A DNA stretch of 64,000 nt from Sternotherus odoratus (GCA_032164245.1 JAVMKO010000006.1:2929001-2993000), one strand, 5' to 3'; counted from the stretch's first letter, positions 33,319-44,727 are shown. Numbers and translations: made by a program. The notes: generated by a model from the sequence alone, not told the origin.

Positions 33319-33567
33319 CCCCTTCCCACCCCAATTGCACACCCCCTCCTCACACCCCAATTGCACACACCCCCTCCTCCCTCACACATTTTACTGTTTT
33401 TCAACTTTTATTTCAAATTATGAGAAAGCTGTTCAATAAATGAATTCTTTTTAATAAATGGGTTTCTGTATTCGGTGCACAAATGTATGTAATAGGTACA
33501 GAAAAGCAAAAACCTGATCCTATTAACAGACTGCTCCCTCCCTCCCGCCCTCCCTCTGCAATTCCCA

Positions 33568-34816
33568 TTAGAACTCACTTTCAGCCTCAAACTGCTCCCT
33601 CAAGGCTTCCCTGATTCTTGTACCCTCGTGCTGGGCCCCTCTAATAGCCCTGCTCGCTGGCTGTGCATACGTGGCCTCCAGCTGTTGAACCTCTGAGGTC
33701 CATGCCATAGTGAAGCCTTCGCCCTTCTGCTCACAGAGATTATGTAGGGCACAGCACGTGGAAATAACCGCGGGGATACTTCCTTATGCCAAGTCTAGCT
33801 TGCCATAAAGGCATCTCCAGCGGGCTTTAAGACGCCCAAAAGCACACTCCACAGTCATTCGACAGCGGCTCAGCCTGTAGTTGAACCTTTCCTGGCTGGT
33901 GTCCAGGCTCCCCGTGTAGGGTTTCATGAGCCAGGGCATTAGAGGGTAAGCGGGGTCACCAAGAATCACAATGGGCATTTCCACTTCCCCCACGGGGATC
34001 CTCTGGTCTGGGAAAAAGTGCCTTCTTGCAGCTTCCCGAACAGGCAGCTGTTGCGGAAGATGCGTGCGTCATGCACCTTTCCCGACCAGCCTGCATTAAT
34101 GTCAGTGAAACGCCCACGGTGATCCACAAGCGCCTGAAGAACCATGGAGAAGTACCCCTTTCGGTTAATGTACTCTTCTGCTAGGTGGTCGGGGGCCAGA
34201 ATAGGTATATGGGTCCCATCGATCGCCCCTCCGCAGTTAGGGAACCCCATCTGCTCAAAGCCAGCCACGATGTCACGCACGTCACCAAGAGTCACGATTT
34301 TCATAGCAGGAGGCGATTAATGGCCTTGCACACTTCCATCAACACGACTCCAACGGTCGACTTCCCCACCCCAAAGTGGTTAGCCACCGATCGGTAGTTG
34401 TCTGGGGTGGCCAGCTTCCAGAGTGCTATAGCCACCCGCTTCTCCACCGGGATGGCAGCTCTCAATCTGGTGTCCTGGCGCTGCAGGATGGGGTCGAGTT
34501 CAGCACACAGTCCCATGAAAGTGGCTTTTCTCATGCGAAAGTTTTGCAGCCACTGCTCATCGTCCCACACTTGCAAGATGATGTGATCCCACCAGTCAGT
34601 GCTCGTTTCCCGTGCCCAGAAGCGGCGTTCCACGGTCGTGAGCATATCCGTTAAAGCGATGATCAGTGTAGTGTCCAATTTGTTCCTCGGGTCGAGCTCG
34701 TCTTCTTCTCCAGACTCATCACTACTGTCACGGTCCATTTCAAGAATGAACTCCGCCGCGCAGAGAGTTGTGCTGGCGACACTCACCAGCATGCTCCGCA
34801 GCAGTTCGCGATCCAT
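33568..34816 (-). pseudogene. Harbinger DDE nuclease (HARBI1-like), broken
   Basis: Transposase of the element, an RNase H-fold DDE nuclease that cuts at the TIRs. Start ATG is at 34816-34814 (MDRELLRSMLVSVAS). An acidic N-terminus (DSSDESGEEDELDPRNKLDT) is followed by a helix-turn-helix region (VEKRVAIALWKL, NYRSVANHFGVGKSTVGVVL) up to about 34310. A frameshift at about 34301-34310 leads into the catalytic core: first Asp in GGAIDGTHIPI, second in [19 protein letters not shown] second frameshift at about 33985-34000 leads into [10 protein letters not shown] and the catalytic Glu in [20 protein letters not shown]. An in-frame TAA at 33784-33786 interrupts LDLA/GSIPAVIS, after which the same frame stays open to TAA at 33568. 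All three acidic residues survive, but the gene is dead. Expected intact length is about 415 residues. Confidence 0.88.
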
Positions 34817-35191
34817 TACGGCACAGGAAAACGGACGACAGAGCGTGCGTGCCTTGCTGAAACCATTGAGAGATGGGACCCGAGGTGGCCGGAAACACAG
34901 GGATTGCTGGGATATGACACAAAGCATCACGGGGAGTTGGAACCGGATGCAGAATGGCCGCAAGTGACACCCCCCTTCCCACAAGGCAGTGCGCCAGATT
35001 GGGAAGAGGTGTTCTGTAGGATACCTGCCCTATTGCGCAACTCTCAGTGCCGCCAGAAGCGCCTCCAATGTGGCCATGCTTCAGCGCTGCCGGGTCTGAG
35101 TGTGCACATACTGTAGCGCAATACCTATTGCGCAATATGGGATGCGCTATAACCAAACGCGCTATAATCCTGTAGTGTAACCTAACGCTCA

Positions 35192-35589
35192 ATCTCCTGT
35201 CCCGCACTGATCTGCAGAAGACCCTTAAAGTTAATTAGCATAAGTTTTTGTGTGCGTATCACTTGCATAGGGGCTGAGTTAATCTAAGAATGACTTTGTC
35301 TCATTGCCATTTCTCTCTGAATAGTGCAGCTGATAACTGTGTAAACTAGCTCGGAGTTTGGTCTGTTCTGGTAAAATCTTTTTCTTATGGCCCCAGAAAT
35401 AAAGACAAGAAAAGGTGATCCTTGTATGTCTGTGTATTAATATTGTCCTCAAATACCACAAGTGTCCATGGGTTGGATCTTAGCCTACATTTCCCTATCA
35501 AACCAAGAGCAGGTGTCTGAAGCCCACCATTGTCTTCTAGTTATCTTGTGCTCCCATGTCTGTCTTTATCTAGCTGTTCTCTCTCATCT
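35192..35589. other. Unassigned non-coding DNA
   Basis: Host DNA into which the Harbinger inserted; no feature seen. Confidence 0.5.
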
Positions 35590-35695
35590 TTTATTTAGAT
35601 CGTAAATTCTTTTCTTTATTTGTGCACACAGTGTTGAGCAGAATGGGGATCCAGTCTGTGATTGGGGCTTTTAGGCACTACCACAATTTAAATAC
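35590..35695 (+). repeat. Old amniote interspersed repeat tail (copy 3)
   Basis: AGATCGTAAATTCTTTTC, GTGCACACAGTGTTGAGCAG, AATGGGGATCCAGTCTGTGA and GGGGCTTTTAGGCACTACCA match the repeat at 26850-26945 in the same sense. Confidence 0.55.
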
Positions 35696-35972
35696 AAAAA
35701 GGTGATAAGAAAGTAAAAATGTGTAAAGCTTTACAGGCTATCTCAGGTGACCCTCAATCATATTCAGCTATGGCTTATCATTGTGTATCTGCAAAGAGGT
35801 CTGTGTCACGGTGCATCAGTAAATTGGACAGAGAAATGAAAAATGCTTAAAGCTGTTGGGATCACCTTTTCACCTGCATATGCAAAATACAGGGCTTGAA
35901 TATGCAGATGGCTGTATGTGCAAAATTTATATAAAATAGTTGAAACTTGGCTTGGAAGTTACCATACAGTAA

Positions 35973-36368
35973 ATCATAGCATATCAGGCTTGGAAGGGAC
36001 CTCAAGAGGTCATCTAGTCCAACCCCCTGCTCAAAGCAGGACGAACACCAACTAAATCATCTTTGTCAAGCTGGCCTTAAAAACCTCTAAGGAAGGAGAT
36101 TCCACCACCTCCCTAGGTAACCAATTTCAGTGCTTCACCACCCTCCTAGTGAAAAAGTTTTTCCTAATATCCAATCTAAACCTCCCCCACTGCAACTAGA
36201 GACCACCCTTACTCCTTGTTCTGTCATCTGGTACCACTGAGAACAGTCTAAATCCATCCTCTTTGGAATCCCTTTTCAGGTAGATGAAAGCAGCTATCAA
36301 ATCCCCTCTCAGTCTTCTCTTCTGTAGACTAAACAATCCCAGTTCCCTCAGCCTCTCCTCATAAGTGA
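35973..36368 (-). mobile_element. CR1 LINE 3' portion
   Basis: Reverse-oriented, starting at the reversed tail and AGTCCAACCCCCTGCTCAAA. It continues through reversed C-terminal coding (ACCACCTCCCTAGGTAACC, AGTGAAAAAGTTTTTCCTAA) to AGCCTCTCCTCATAAGTG at about 36367. It is the same subfamily as 18391-18972 and is non-coding by indels. Confidence 0.9.
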
Positions 36369-37573
36369 AGCCAAATACTCATGTTCATGTATCCTGTGTA
36401 GTCCCAAATCCAGTCTCAACATACCCAGCAGTACTTTGGCCATGAGTAAATTTAGGCTGGAAATTAGTAAATTTCTAATTATCATAGGAGTGAGGTTATA
36501 GAATGGCCTTCCAATAGGAGGAGGTTTCCTTAAACCTAAGTGGGTTTAAGATAGAGCTTTATAGGTGCATGAATGAGATGATATAATGGATTTGCCTGCA
36601 ATAGCAACAGGGTTGGACTCACTGATCCAGGAGATCCCTTCTAGTCCTATGTGCGCAAAGAACCTCACCAGTTCTGATGCTCCAGGGCTGTGGAGAAAGG
36701 GCAGGATTTGCTATCATATGACTTCAGTAGCAACTCTGAAGAAAAACATGTTGTTTTTAAATATGCTGCCTCTGTAAGATGGCAGATGCTGTGTACAAAG
36801 GATATGATGTATTGTATTTTGGCTATGTACAGTACATGGGGATGTGGAAGCCATGATTGCATTTGTTAGTCTTCATGATATAATGGCATGACAGAGGAAA
36901 TAATGGGGAAAGAGATAAAGGGTTTTAGTGGGTGGATTTTGTAGCCCTTAAACCTCTGATGTGCATCATTCTTCAATGTGCTGTGTACATTTAATATCCC
37001 AGAGAGGGATAACACCCCATTACGTGATTATTTTGGTGATTAAGGAACTTCATAGTGCCTCAGTTCTGAAGCTTGCAAATAGCCATGAGCTTTGAAGCAG
37101 AGGACTCAGCACCTCTTCTCTCCTGAGCTGTGGGTAAACTACTGTTTTGGATTTATTACCCACACACTACAAAAGTGCAGGACACAGATTTCCAAACCTC
37201 TCTGGTTCTTACAAGCTAGGCTATTTTGCTAAGAAGCCTGTTGAATGTCCTGACAGCAGTTTGCTTGGAAATGTCCTGATGAGTTCTTTTTTTACAATAG
37301 ATGGGTTTTGTTCCACTAGTCAGAACATGACTGAAATGAAAAACCTGATGCCTATGCCATGTGTAGCTTAGCTTTCGTTTGTAGCCACTGGGTTTAACAT
37401 GAAAAGGATTCAGTAATAATGTTGAGGCTTAGATTAAACCTGGTTGACACTGGTGGATGTAACAACAGCTGCCCTTCCCTTGGGATAAAAGAAAGAAACA
37501 ATTAAGCTCCTTTATGGAACCAGGTAGCCAAACCATTTGGAGCTGTCACTCAAAGCACCGGCGCATGTCATTG
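36369..37573. other. Unassigned non-coding DNA
   Basis: No gene or repeat recognised. Confidence 0.5.
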
Positions 37574-37581
37574 CTCAAAAG

Positions 37582-38094
37582 CAGGGGTCTCAAACTCAAA
37601 TGACCACGAGGGCCGCATGAGGACTAGTGCACTGGCTCGAGGGCCGCACCACTGACACACACACACACCCTCGCTGCCCTGGCTCTGCCCCCACTCCACC
37701 CCTTCCATGAGGACTAGCGCACTGGCCCGAGGGCCGCACCACTGACACACACCTCGCCCTTGCTGCCCCGGCTCCGCCCCCACTCCACCCCTTCCAAGAG
37801 GTCCCACCCCTGCCCCACCTCCTCCTCTGAGCACGCAGCTCCCCATTCCCTCCTGGAAAGCGCTAGGCACCACCAACAGCTGTTTGGCAAACAAAGCAAG
37901 AGCAATCTAGGAAGTCCAGAGCTAGAAACACACACGGCCCAGCCAGGCAGCAAAGAAGCCTCCACTTCTGGCCCCTCCGTCCTGCAAACTGCTATGGGGG
38001 AACCGGGCGGGGGGGCGCCAGGAAGCTTGGCGGGCCGCAGGGAAGGGCTTTGCAGGCCGCATGTGGCCCCCGGGCCGCATGTTTGAGACCCCTG
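37582..38094. mobile_element. hAT non-autonomous element, perfect 8-bp duplication
   Basis: TIRs begin CAGGGGTCTCAAAC at both ends (left 37582; right read in reverse from 38094). A perfect 8-bp target duplication CTCAAAAG lies at 37574-37581 and 38095-38102, diagnostic for hAT. The GC-rich interior contains GAGGGCCGCACCACTGACAC twice about 105 bp apart. No transposase is present. Confidence 0.93.
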
Positions 38095-38102
38095 CTCAAA
38101 AG

Positions 38103-40076
38103 AAAGGCACATGCAAAGTAGAAAGTGAGCTATGTGGATGGAGGAGATTTGCTGTTTGGTGGAGGGATGTGTTTGTGTGTGTCAGTGAGAGAAAGGCCAA
38201 AGAAGCAGCAAAAGCAGGCAGCAGAATACCAAGGGCTCAGCCACAAAAGTACTGATAGAGTGACCTTGAAAAAAAGCTGAGAGAGTGAGCAAGTGCTTTG
38301 GGGATAAGTTCTGGGTGGAAAGGGGTGTAGAGATGTGAGCAAAGACACCCTCATGTGTTTGTTCCGGCTGTTTCAGGAAAACAGGACTTTTTTGTAAATA
38401 TAAACAGGATTGCATCAAAGAGATACCTGAGTCCATCATCAGTTTCTTCTCCTATTAGAAACTGCCTGCCAGACCACACAAATTGATTAAGTGTTGAGGT
38501 CAAACAGGGGTAACAATAAGATCCATGCCCTCTGGTTATCTTCATTTACAGAGGGCTCGGATTTCCCACAGGTGGGGTGGGAACATCAATCCATGGCAAA
38601 AGAAAGAAAACAAAAGGAGGAGCAATAATTAATAACAAGCTGTTTGCACTGGTTGCCAGGCAGCGATTTGTGCTCTGTTTATTATTCTTGCTTAGTGGGA
38701 ATTCTTGCAGCTTAAATGGTCTGTTTTCAAGTCTTCATTAATATGCATTCTTGCAGTCAATCAGAGATATCCCAGATGCTTTCAGGGGCAAGCCTAGCTT
38801 TGCCTGCTAAAAATAGAAAAATAAACCAAGAAAAAATAACAAGTGGCTTCAACTCTGATAACAAACACTGTTGTGTGTTGAGGGCTTGTCAGTAGGCGTG
38901 AGAGGGCCAACATACTGTTTTGTTTGTAACAGACACATGACTGCCATCTTTCACTTTTTAGTCTTCGTGATATACTACGACATCGAAAAATGTGTCAGCT
39001 GGTATGTCACATGACATGGGATCGTGATATTGTGTCACCATCAAGGTTGAGAACGTCTTTTCTCAGTTCACCTACAAATTTGCGGCAGCGTGATTTTATC
39101 TGAAATGCAGCAAGAGGCTTTCCTAAATGGTGATATTTTTTCTGCTGTTACAGTGGCAGAATTATGCACTGTCCCCATGCACCAATTTTGCATGAGTGTC
39201 TGCTCATTTACATTGTGAAGTCTTCTTCATGTGCTAATTCCAAATATGATTCCCCTCCCACTAATGCCACATATAATTAAATGTTGTAGCAAGCCACAAC
39301 TCTCCCCTTATAGTACAGGCACGCACCAATCAAAATTACTAGGTGGATAGATAATTCTTATAGGTTTGTCTTTTCTTCAGTTCATTTTTCCCCTTGTGCC
39401 CCATTGTTGAGGGGAAGCATCAGTGGAAATATTGACATGACTAAGAATCACATGTGATCATATGGGTTTGTACGGGTGGTCCCTTAATTACCGCCTGTTA
39501 CTCAGTCACGGGGCTATTCACCTCTTTTTGATCGTCCTGCAGCTGCTCTGCTTAAACCCAGGCAACATGTTGCCCTTGCAATGGGAACAATTGTAATAAG
39601 ATCCTAGAGGTGGATGAGGAAAATAACAAACAGTTCACTTACAACTGAACTGATTTTGCATTTCCCTTCCCACCATTTATTGACCTACTCTGTTGTTCAT
39701 GAATGTGTAGGGGCCTGATTCCGAACCCACTGAAGTTAGCGAGAGCCTTTCCACGGACTTCACTGCGCTCCGTGTTAGACTCATCCTGCATACAGCATGG
39801 AAAGTGCTGAACAAACAGGCCACAAGCTACAGCTGAGCACCTACCAGTTTCCATTGACTTCATGGGAGTTTCTTGGCTGCTCAGCACTTTTGAGAATACA
39901 GCCATTTCTTTAAGCGTCCACCTATGGATTTAGGAGCTTCAATTTAGGGAGCCCTTTTTTGGAAATCTTGTCTAGGAGGTCTCAGGCCGGATGCTGGAGA
40001 TCATCCCTCCCAGGTGTGGTGTTCTTTGCATTAAAGCCATGAGCACTTGTATTTAGAATTCGGGGTTTGTTGACAC
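38103..40076. other. Unassigned non-coding DNA
   Basis: No gene recognised. 39710-39905 has wording like an old fold-back MITE (CATTGACTTCATGGGAG), which is too diverged to call. Confidence 0.45.
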
Positions 40077-40500
40077 AACAATTCGACACACCATCACTGG
40101 TTCATTCACCTGTATATCTACCAATGTAATATATGCCGCCATGTGCCAGCAATTTCCCTCTGCTATGTATATCGGTCAAACTGGACAGTCCCTACGAAAA
40201 AGGATAAATGGACGCAAATCAGATATCAGGAATGGCAATATACAAAAGCCTCTAGGAGAACAGTTCAATCTCCCTGCACACACCATTACAGATTTAAAAG
40301 TCACCATATTGCAGCAAAAAAACTTCAAGACCATACTGCAAAGGGAAACTGCAGAGCTGCAATTCATTTGCAAGTTTGATACAGTCATTTTAGTACTGAA
40401 TAGGGATTATGAGTGGCTAGCTAACTCCAAGAGCAGTTTCTCTTCTCTCACTGTTCACACCTCCAATTCAGCTGCTAGAGGAATACCTCACCCTCCCTGA
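40077..40500 (+). pseudogene. Penelope-like element GIY-YIG endonuclease, C-terminal fragment
   Basis: Encodes the endonuclease domain of a Penelope-like retroelement, which nicks target DNA for priming. The frame is open from about 40077. The GIY-YIG pair appears as NVIYAAMC followed by AMYIGQTGQSLRKRINGRKS; the catalytic-type Arg lies in this segment. LGEQFNLPAHTITDLKV carries the conserved Glu and downstream core, and NFKTILQRETAELQFICKFD follows with a Tyr/Trp-containing tail (NRDYEWLANS) and stop at 40498-40500. The reverse-transcriptase part of the element is absent upstream, so this is a 5'-truncated copy. The retained segment is open, suggesting moderate age. Confidence 0.88.
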
Positions 40501-40735
40501 TTAGAGATAACAAGCTGGTTCAGTCTCATTGGACGAACCCTGTTACCTCCCACCTGGTTCTTGCCTACCTATTTAAACCTGTCGCTGGATAATTCCACTG
40601 CATGCATCCGACGAAGTGGGTATTAGCCCACGAAAAATTATGCTTCAATACTTTAGTTAGTCTTTAAGGTGCCACAGGACTCTGTCACTTCTGCAATTCC
40701 AGACTAACATGGCTACCTCTCTGATCCTTATAGAC
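40501..40735 (+). mobile_element. Penelope 3' terminal region with hammerhead-like motif
   Basis: Continues the Penelope copy. It contains ATGCATCCGACGAAGTGGG, TATTAGCCCACGAAA, then GTTAGTCTTTAAGGTGCCAC and TTCCAGACTAACATGGCTAC. The stretch 40608-40632 has CCGACGA, a GTGGG/CCCAC stem and GAAA. These are the order and spacing of a hammerhead ribozyme core, except that the second core base is C instead of U. The same terminal sequence forms both arms at 48337-48531. Confidence 0.8.
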
Positions 40736-41266
40736 TGTTATTTTAACATTACATAAGGCAAGGATCAGCTTGCCACAATTTGTTCTGGCCCCCAGCCTTC
40801 AGGCAACCACCCTGCCTTCTAAAATGGAGCTAGGCCCTGTGGTATTTCCAGTCACATTCTACTTCCTTAAGGAAGAGTCGCAGCTGCTCCACACACCACC
40901 TGTGTCCTTCACCTGCTGGATCTCGAATCCATGAACTGGTATTTTCAGTGGGACTCAAGTCTGCTGTTGGGTTGTTATGCAACAGCAGTTGCCTCATGTC
41001 TATCGTTGGCAGGTTACAGATTAAAATATGTAGTAAAACAAGATTGTACCTAATGAAGGCTACTCTCCATATGCTCTGGAGGAATCAATAAGGCTAATGA
41101 TATCTGCTCCAACCAGGCCATCATGTTGCCAGGTGTATTACATATTGTCTACTTTGCTTTCAGGGTTTATAGAATACTATTTGTTGAGATGACAACCTAA
41201 ATCATACACTTTTTTCTGTGTTTTTCTTTAATCTCCCACATGCTGTTTTTAAACATTGCTGCATCA
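40736..41266. other. Unassigned non-coding DNA
   Basis: No feature recognised. Confidence 0.5.
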
Positions 41267-41359
41267 GTCTAGTCCAGGGGTCTCCAAACTACGGCCCGCG
41301 GGCCGGATGCGGCCCGCGAGGCCCTCTCATCCGGCCCGCGGAGATCTTTTTGGCTCCGC

Positions 41360-41565
41360 GCTGGGGCCTGGAAGCGCCGTGCGCTCGGCCGCCGCCGCGG
41401 GGCCTGGAAGCGCCGCGCGCTCGGCCGCCGCCGCCAGCCGCGGGGCCTGGAAGCGCCGCGCGCTCGGCCGCCGCCGCCAGCCGCGGGGCCTGGAAGCGCC
41501 GCGCGCTCGGCCGCCGCCGCCAGCCGCGGGGCCTGGAAGCGCCGCGTGCTCGGCTGCCGCCGCCG
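41360..41565. repeat. 43-bp GC-rich tandem repeat
   Basis: Unit GGGGCCTGGAAGCGCCGCGC followed by GCTCGGCCGCCGCCGCCAGCCGC, about 4-5 copies, the first one shorter. High CpG density (a local CpG island-like block) results from the array. Confidence 0.9.
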
Positions 41566-41682
41566 GCCAGGGACGGCTCGGAGCTGGGGCCGGGACGCGC
41601 CGCACCGCCACGCAGTTGCAGGGGGCGAAACAAGGAGCCACCCACTGCCAGGCGGCGAACCGGTCTGTGGGGAGAGACCGGG

Positions 41683-42525
41683 TTGAGCAGGTCAGTTGGG
41701 TGGGGTGAGAGACCTGGCTGGGTGGGTCAGTTGGGGGGGGGGGTTGGAGGAAAGGAGGTTTTGGGGTGAGAGACCTGGCTGGGTGGGTCATTTTGGGGGG
41801 GTTGGAGGAAAGGAGGTTTTGGGGTGAGAGACCTGGCTGGGTGGGTCATTTGGGGGGGGATTGGAGGAAAGGAGGTTTTGGGGTGAGAGACCTGGCTGGG
41901 TGGGTCATTTGAGGGTGGGGGGGTGGGAGGAAAGGAGGTTTTGGGGTGAGAGACCTGGCTGGGTGGGTCAGTTGGGGGGTGGGTGGGAGGAAAGGAGGTT
42001 TTGGGGTGAGAGACCTGGCTGGGTGGGTCAGTTGGGGGGGGGGTTGGAGGAAAGGAGGTTTTGGGGTGAGAGACCTGGCTGGGTGGGTCATTTGGGGGGG
42101 GGGGTTGGAGGAAAGGAGGTTTTGGGGTGAGAGACCTGGCTGGGTGGGTCATTTGGGGGGGGGGTTGGAGGAAAGGAGGTTTTGGGGTGAGAGACCTGGC
42201 TGGGTGGGTCTTTGGGGGGGGGGTTTGGAGGAAAGGAGGTTTTGGGGTGAGAGACCTGGCTGGGTGGGTCATTTGAGGGGGGGGGTGGGAGGAAAGGAGG
42301 TTTTGGGGTGAGAGACCTGGCTGGGTGGGTCAGTTGGGGGGTGGGTGGGAGGAAAGGAGGTTTTGGGGTGAGAGACCTGGCTGGGTGGGTCAGTTGGGGG
42401 GTGGGTGGGAGGAAAGGAGGTTTTGGGGGGAGAGACCTGGCTGGGTGGGTCAGTTGGGGGAGGGGGGTTGGAGGAAAGGAGGTTTTGGGGGGAGAGACCT
42501 GGCTGGGTGGGTCAGTTGGGGGGTT
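41683..42525. repeat. 59-62 bp G-rich minisatellite, 14 copies
   Basis: GAGAGACCTGGCTGGGTGGG recurs at about 41707, 41768, 41826, 41885, 41948, 42008, 42068, 42129, 42189, 42249, 42310, 42370, 42430 and 42492. Each is followed by TCAGTT or TCATTT, a G-run of variable length, and GGAGGAAAGGAGGTTTTGG. Length differences arise mostly in the G-run. The near-60 period keeps several frames open on both strands; those are not genes. Confidence 0.95.
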
Positions 42526-42825
42526 GATGTGTAGTGTTCATGTGTAGTGAACAGGTATTCATGTGTAGTGTTCATGTGTAGTGAACAGGTGTTCATGTGT
42601 AGTGTTCAGGTGTTGTGTTCAGGTGTAGTGTTCAGGTGTAGTGTTCAGGTGTGGTGTTCAGGTGTAGTGTTCAGGTGTAGTGTTCAGGTGTAGTGTTCAT
42701 GTGTTGTGAACAGGTGTTCATGTGTAGTGTTCATGTGTAGTGTTCATGTGTAGTGTTCAGGTGTTCATGTGTAGTGTTCAGGTGTAGTGTTCATGTGTAG
42801 TGAACAGGTGTTCATGTGTAGTGTA
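42526..42825. repeat. 12-bp-based tandem repeat (GTGTAGTGTTCA)
   Basis: Units GTGTAGTGTTCA/GTGTAGTGAACA and GGTGTTCAT, with higher-order combinations, continue directly from the minisatellite. Confidence 0.92.
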
Positions 42826-43001
42826 TCAATGTGTTATTAAATAATAACTGAATAAAATAATATTAAATAAATAATTAAAAACAACATCCATGTTTTGATT
42901 CTTTTTTATTTGGACCTCGAGTGTGTTGTCGGCCCCCGAACTGCTATTTGATAGCTAATGCGGCCCTCGGGCTGAAAAGTTTGGAGACCCCTGGTCTAGT
43001 C

Positions 43002-44727
43002 AATGAATTGGAAGCTCAAACCCAGAGAAAACAGACAGTACATTCATTGTCATATTTTGCCTCTGGGAAAGAAGACAAGTCTAGTGATTGAGATGTTTGG
43101 ATTAACAGTTAACATTCTTTAAGTGCATGGGGTAGGTTCTCTATGTATATTATATACTGGGCAATCAAGGCACAATTTTTTGGGAAAAGTTTGATAATAT
43201 GGTGGGTGGGTAAAAGGCAGTGTTAAAAATGGGGTGGTCTTATTGACTAAATATCTGTAGTGGCTAAATGTGACTTCACTTTTTATTTATTTATTTATTG
43301 TATATCTCCATTCAGTAAAGTCTGAACGAACAATGCTGTAAAGTAATTATCTGACAACAAGAAATAGTGTAAGTCAAAAAATGCACAGTTTGACATATTT
43401 CATACAAAAACGATGTTTTTACCACTGCAAGGGGGATAAGAATTATAGGTGACAAAACCAACACTCTTATGGATTAAAACTATATGATGTATTCATAGTA
43501 TAGAATAATACATTCATTGTCAATACTTACCTTCCATTAGTGGCAACTGATTTATAAAACAGCTTTGGTGCCTACTGTGAGCAGTTTACATCCATTAGAC
43601 CATAATGTAAAATGCAATGTCATTAGATTACAAAAGAGTGTATTAATCTTGCAGAAAGGTGCACCAATTACTGGTTTAGCTTTGTAGCAAAGCTGGTAGA
43701 TATGCAGTGGAAACAATGTGACATTTCCATTCCCTGTATCTGCCCTACTGTTCCTGTGTAGGCTAGCACCAGATTATTTGCATCAAATTGATTCTTTATG
43801 CTCTTGCTTACTCCATTTTGTCATCAGCTTTCAGCTGGTTTTCTCCACAGGCCTTTGTGCTGCTATCTTCTCCATCTGAATGTAAAGTAGTTGTTTGTGC
43901 TCGCTTTTGGAGCTTCAGTTTGAGTTTGGACATTTTTAGATACTTTCAAAATGTTTTATGGGAGAAACTACAATAAAACTCAATCAGTGTACGTTTCACG
44001 ATGGTGATATTATTTATTTCAAGAAATCACATGACGTACAGATGTGTGGATGAACTACCCAAACCTTTCATTATGTTCTTAGAGACGTGCTAAGCTTCTG
44101 TACTGCTTTGCTCTAGCGATAAGATTTGAAGAAACTTTAAAGGACAACAAGAATATCTAGGATGATAATAGTTGACGCCAATATGAATATTCATGGATTT
44201 TGAAGCTGGAAGTGAGCACTGTGTTCATGTAATCTGATTTCCCTCCAAGCACAGATCTAGAACTTCCCTGAAATAATTCCTGTTTGAACTTGAATTTTGG
44301 AAGGCAAATAAAGCCTCATGGTTCTATGTTTAAGCCAATTTCTGACTATTGACACTTCCCTGGGGGAGAGGGGTGGAGCAGATTACCCCACGTCTCTTGC
44401 CTGCAGGCTTTCTTACACCTTTCTCTGAAGCATCTGCTATGGGCCATTTCAGGGACCGGTTACCGGACCAGCTGGTCCTTGCGTTTAGTCAAGTAAGACC
44501 ATTCCTATGTTCCACTCCCTGCTTTCCATGTCAAGGTATTTACTCATGGTCTGCACTGGGATGAATTTTTTATCACTTATTTTTCAAATACTTCCATCAT
44601 TAAAATTAAAATGGCTTAAATTATATCAGCTCCTTCTTCCACCCCCATCAAATGCCACAGCCACATTCCATGAGCTATCCCTGAGTGAGAAGGAAGGAAA
44701 GGTCTTCAAAAAGATTGTCCAGGGCCA
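43002..44727. other. Unassigned non-coding DNA
   Basis: AT-rich. A TTTA microsatellite lies at 43281-43300. No gene or family recognised. Confidence 0.5.

Larger units (their letters stand above)
31094..35188 (+). mobile_element. PIF/Harbinger DNA transposon, complete ends (4,095 bp)
   Basis: TIRs: left GGCCATAGTTACACTGGCAC...TATAGCGCT; right, read in reverse from 35188, GCGTTAGGTTACACTACAGG...TATAGCGCG. The outermost bases have diverged, while TTACACT and TATAGCGC agree. A 3-bp TCA duplication flanks it (31091-31093 and 35189-35191), as expected for PIF/Harbinger. It encodes the two proteins of this superfamily in convergent orientation: a Myb/SANT-like protein on + (two exons, 31492-33318) and a DDE nuclease on - (33568-34816). 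The nuclease has two frameshifts and a stop, so the copy is non-autonomous now, although its termini could still be recognised by a transposase made elsewhere. Confidence 0.9.
41275..42993. mobile_element. hAT non-autonomous element enlarged by three tandem arrays
   Basis: TIRs CAGGGGTCTCCAAACT at both ends (41275 on the left; from 42993 in reverse on the right). A perfect 8-bp duplication GTCTAGTC lies at 41267-41274 and 42994-43001. TIRs start like those of the hAT at 37582. Only the outer 100-150 bp on each side are ordinary element sequence. The rest is tandem DNA: a 43-bp GC-rich array, a roughly 60-bp G-rich minisatellite and a 12-bp-based array. No transposase. Confidence 0.93.

Noticed and set aside
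41727..42547. Long open frames on both strands encoding repeated THPARSLTPKPPFLQPP or RDLAGWVSWG units
   Set aside because: They are translations of the roughly 60-bp minisatellite, whose near-multiple-of-three period leaves many frames open; G-run length changes break them at random.
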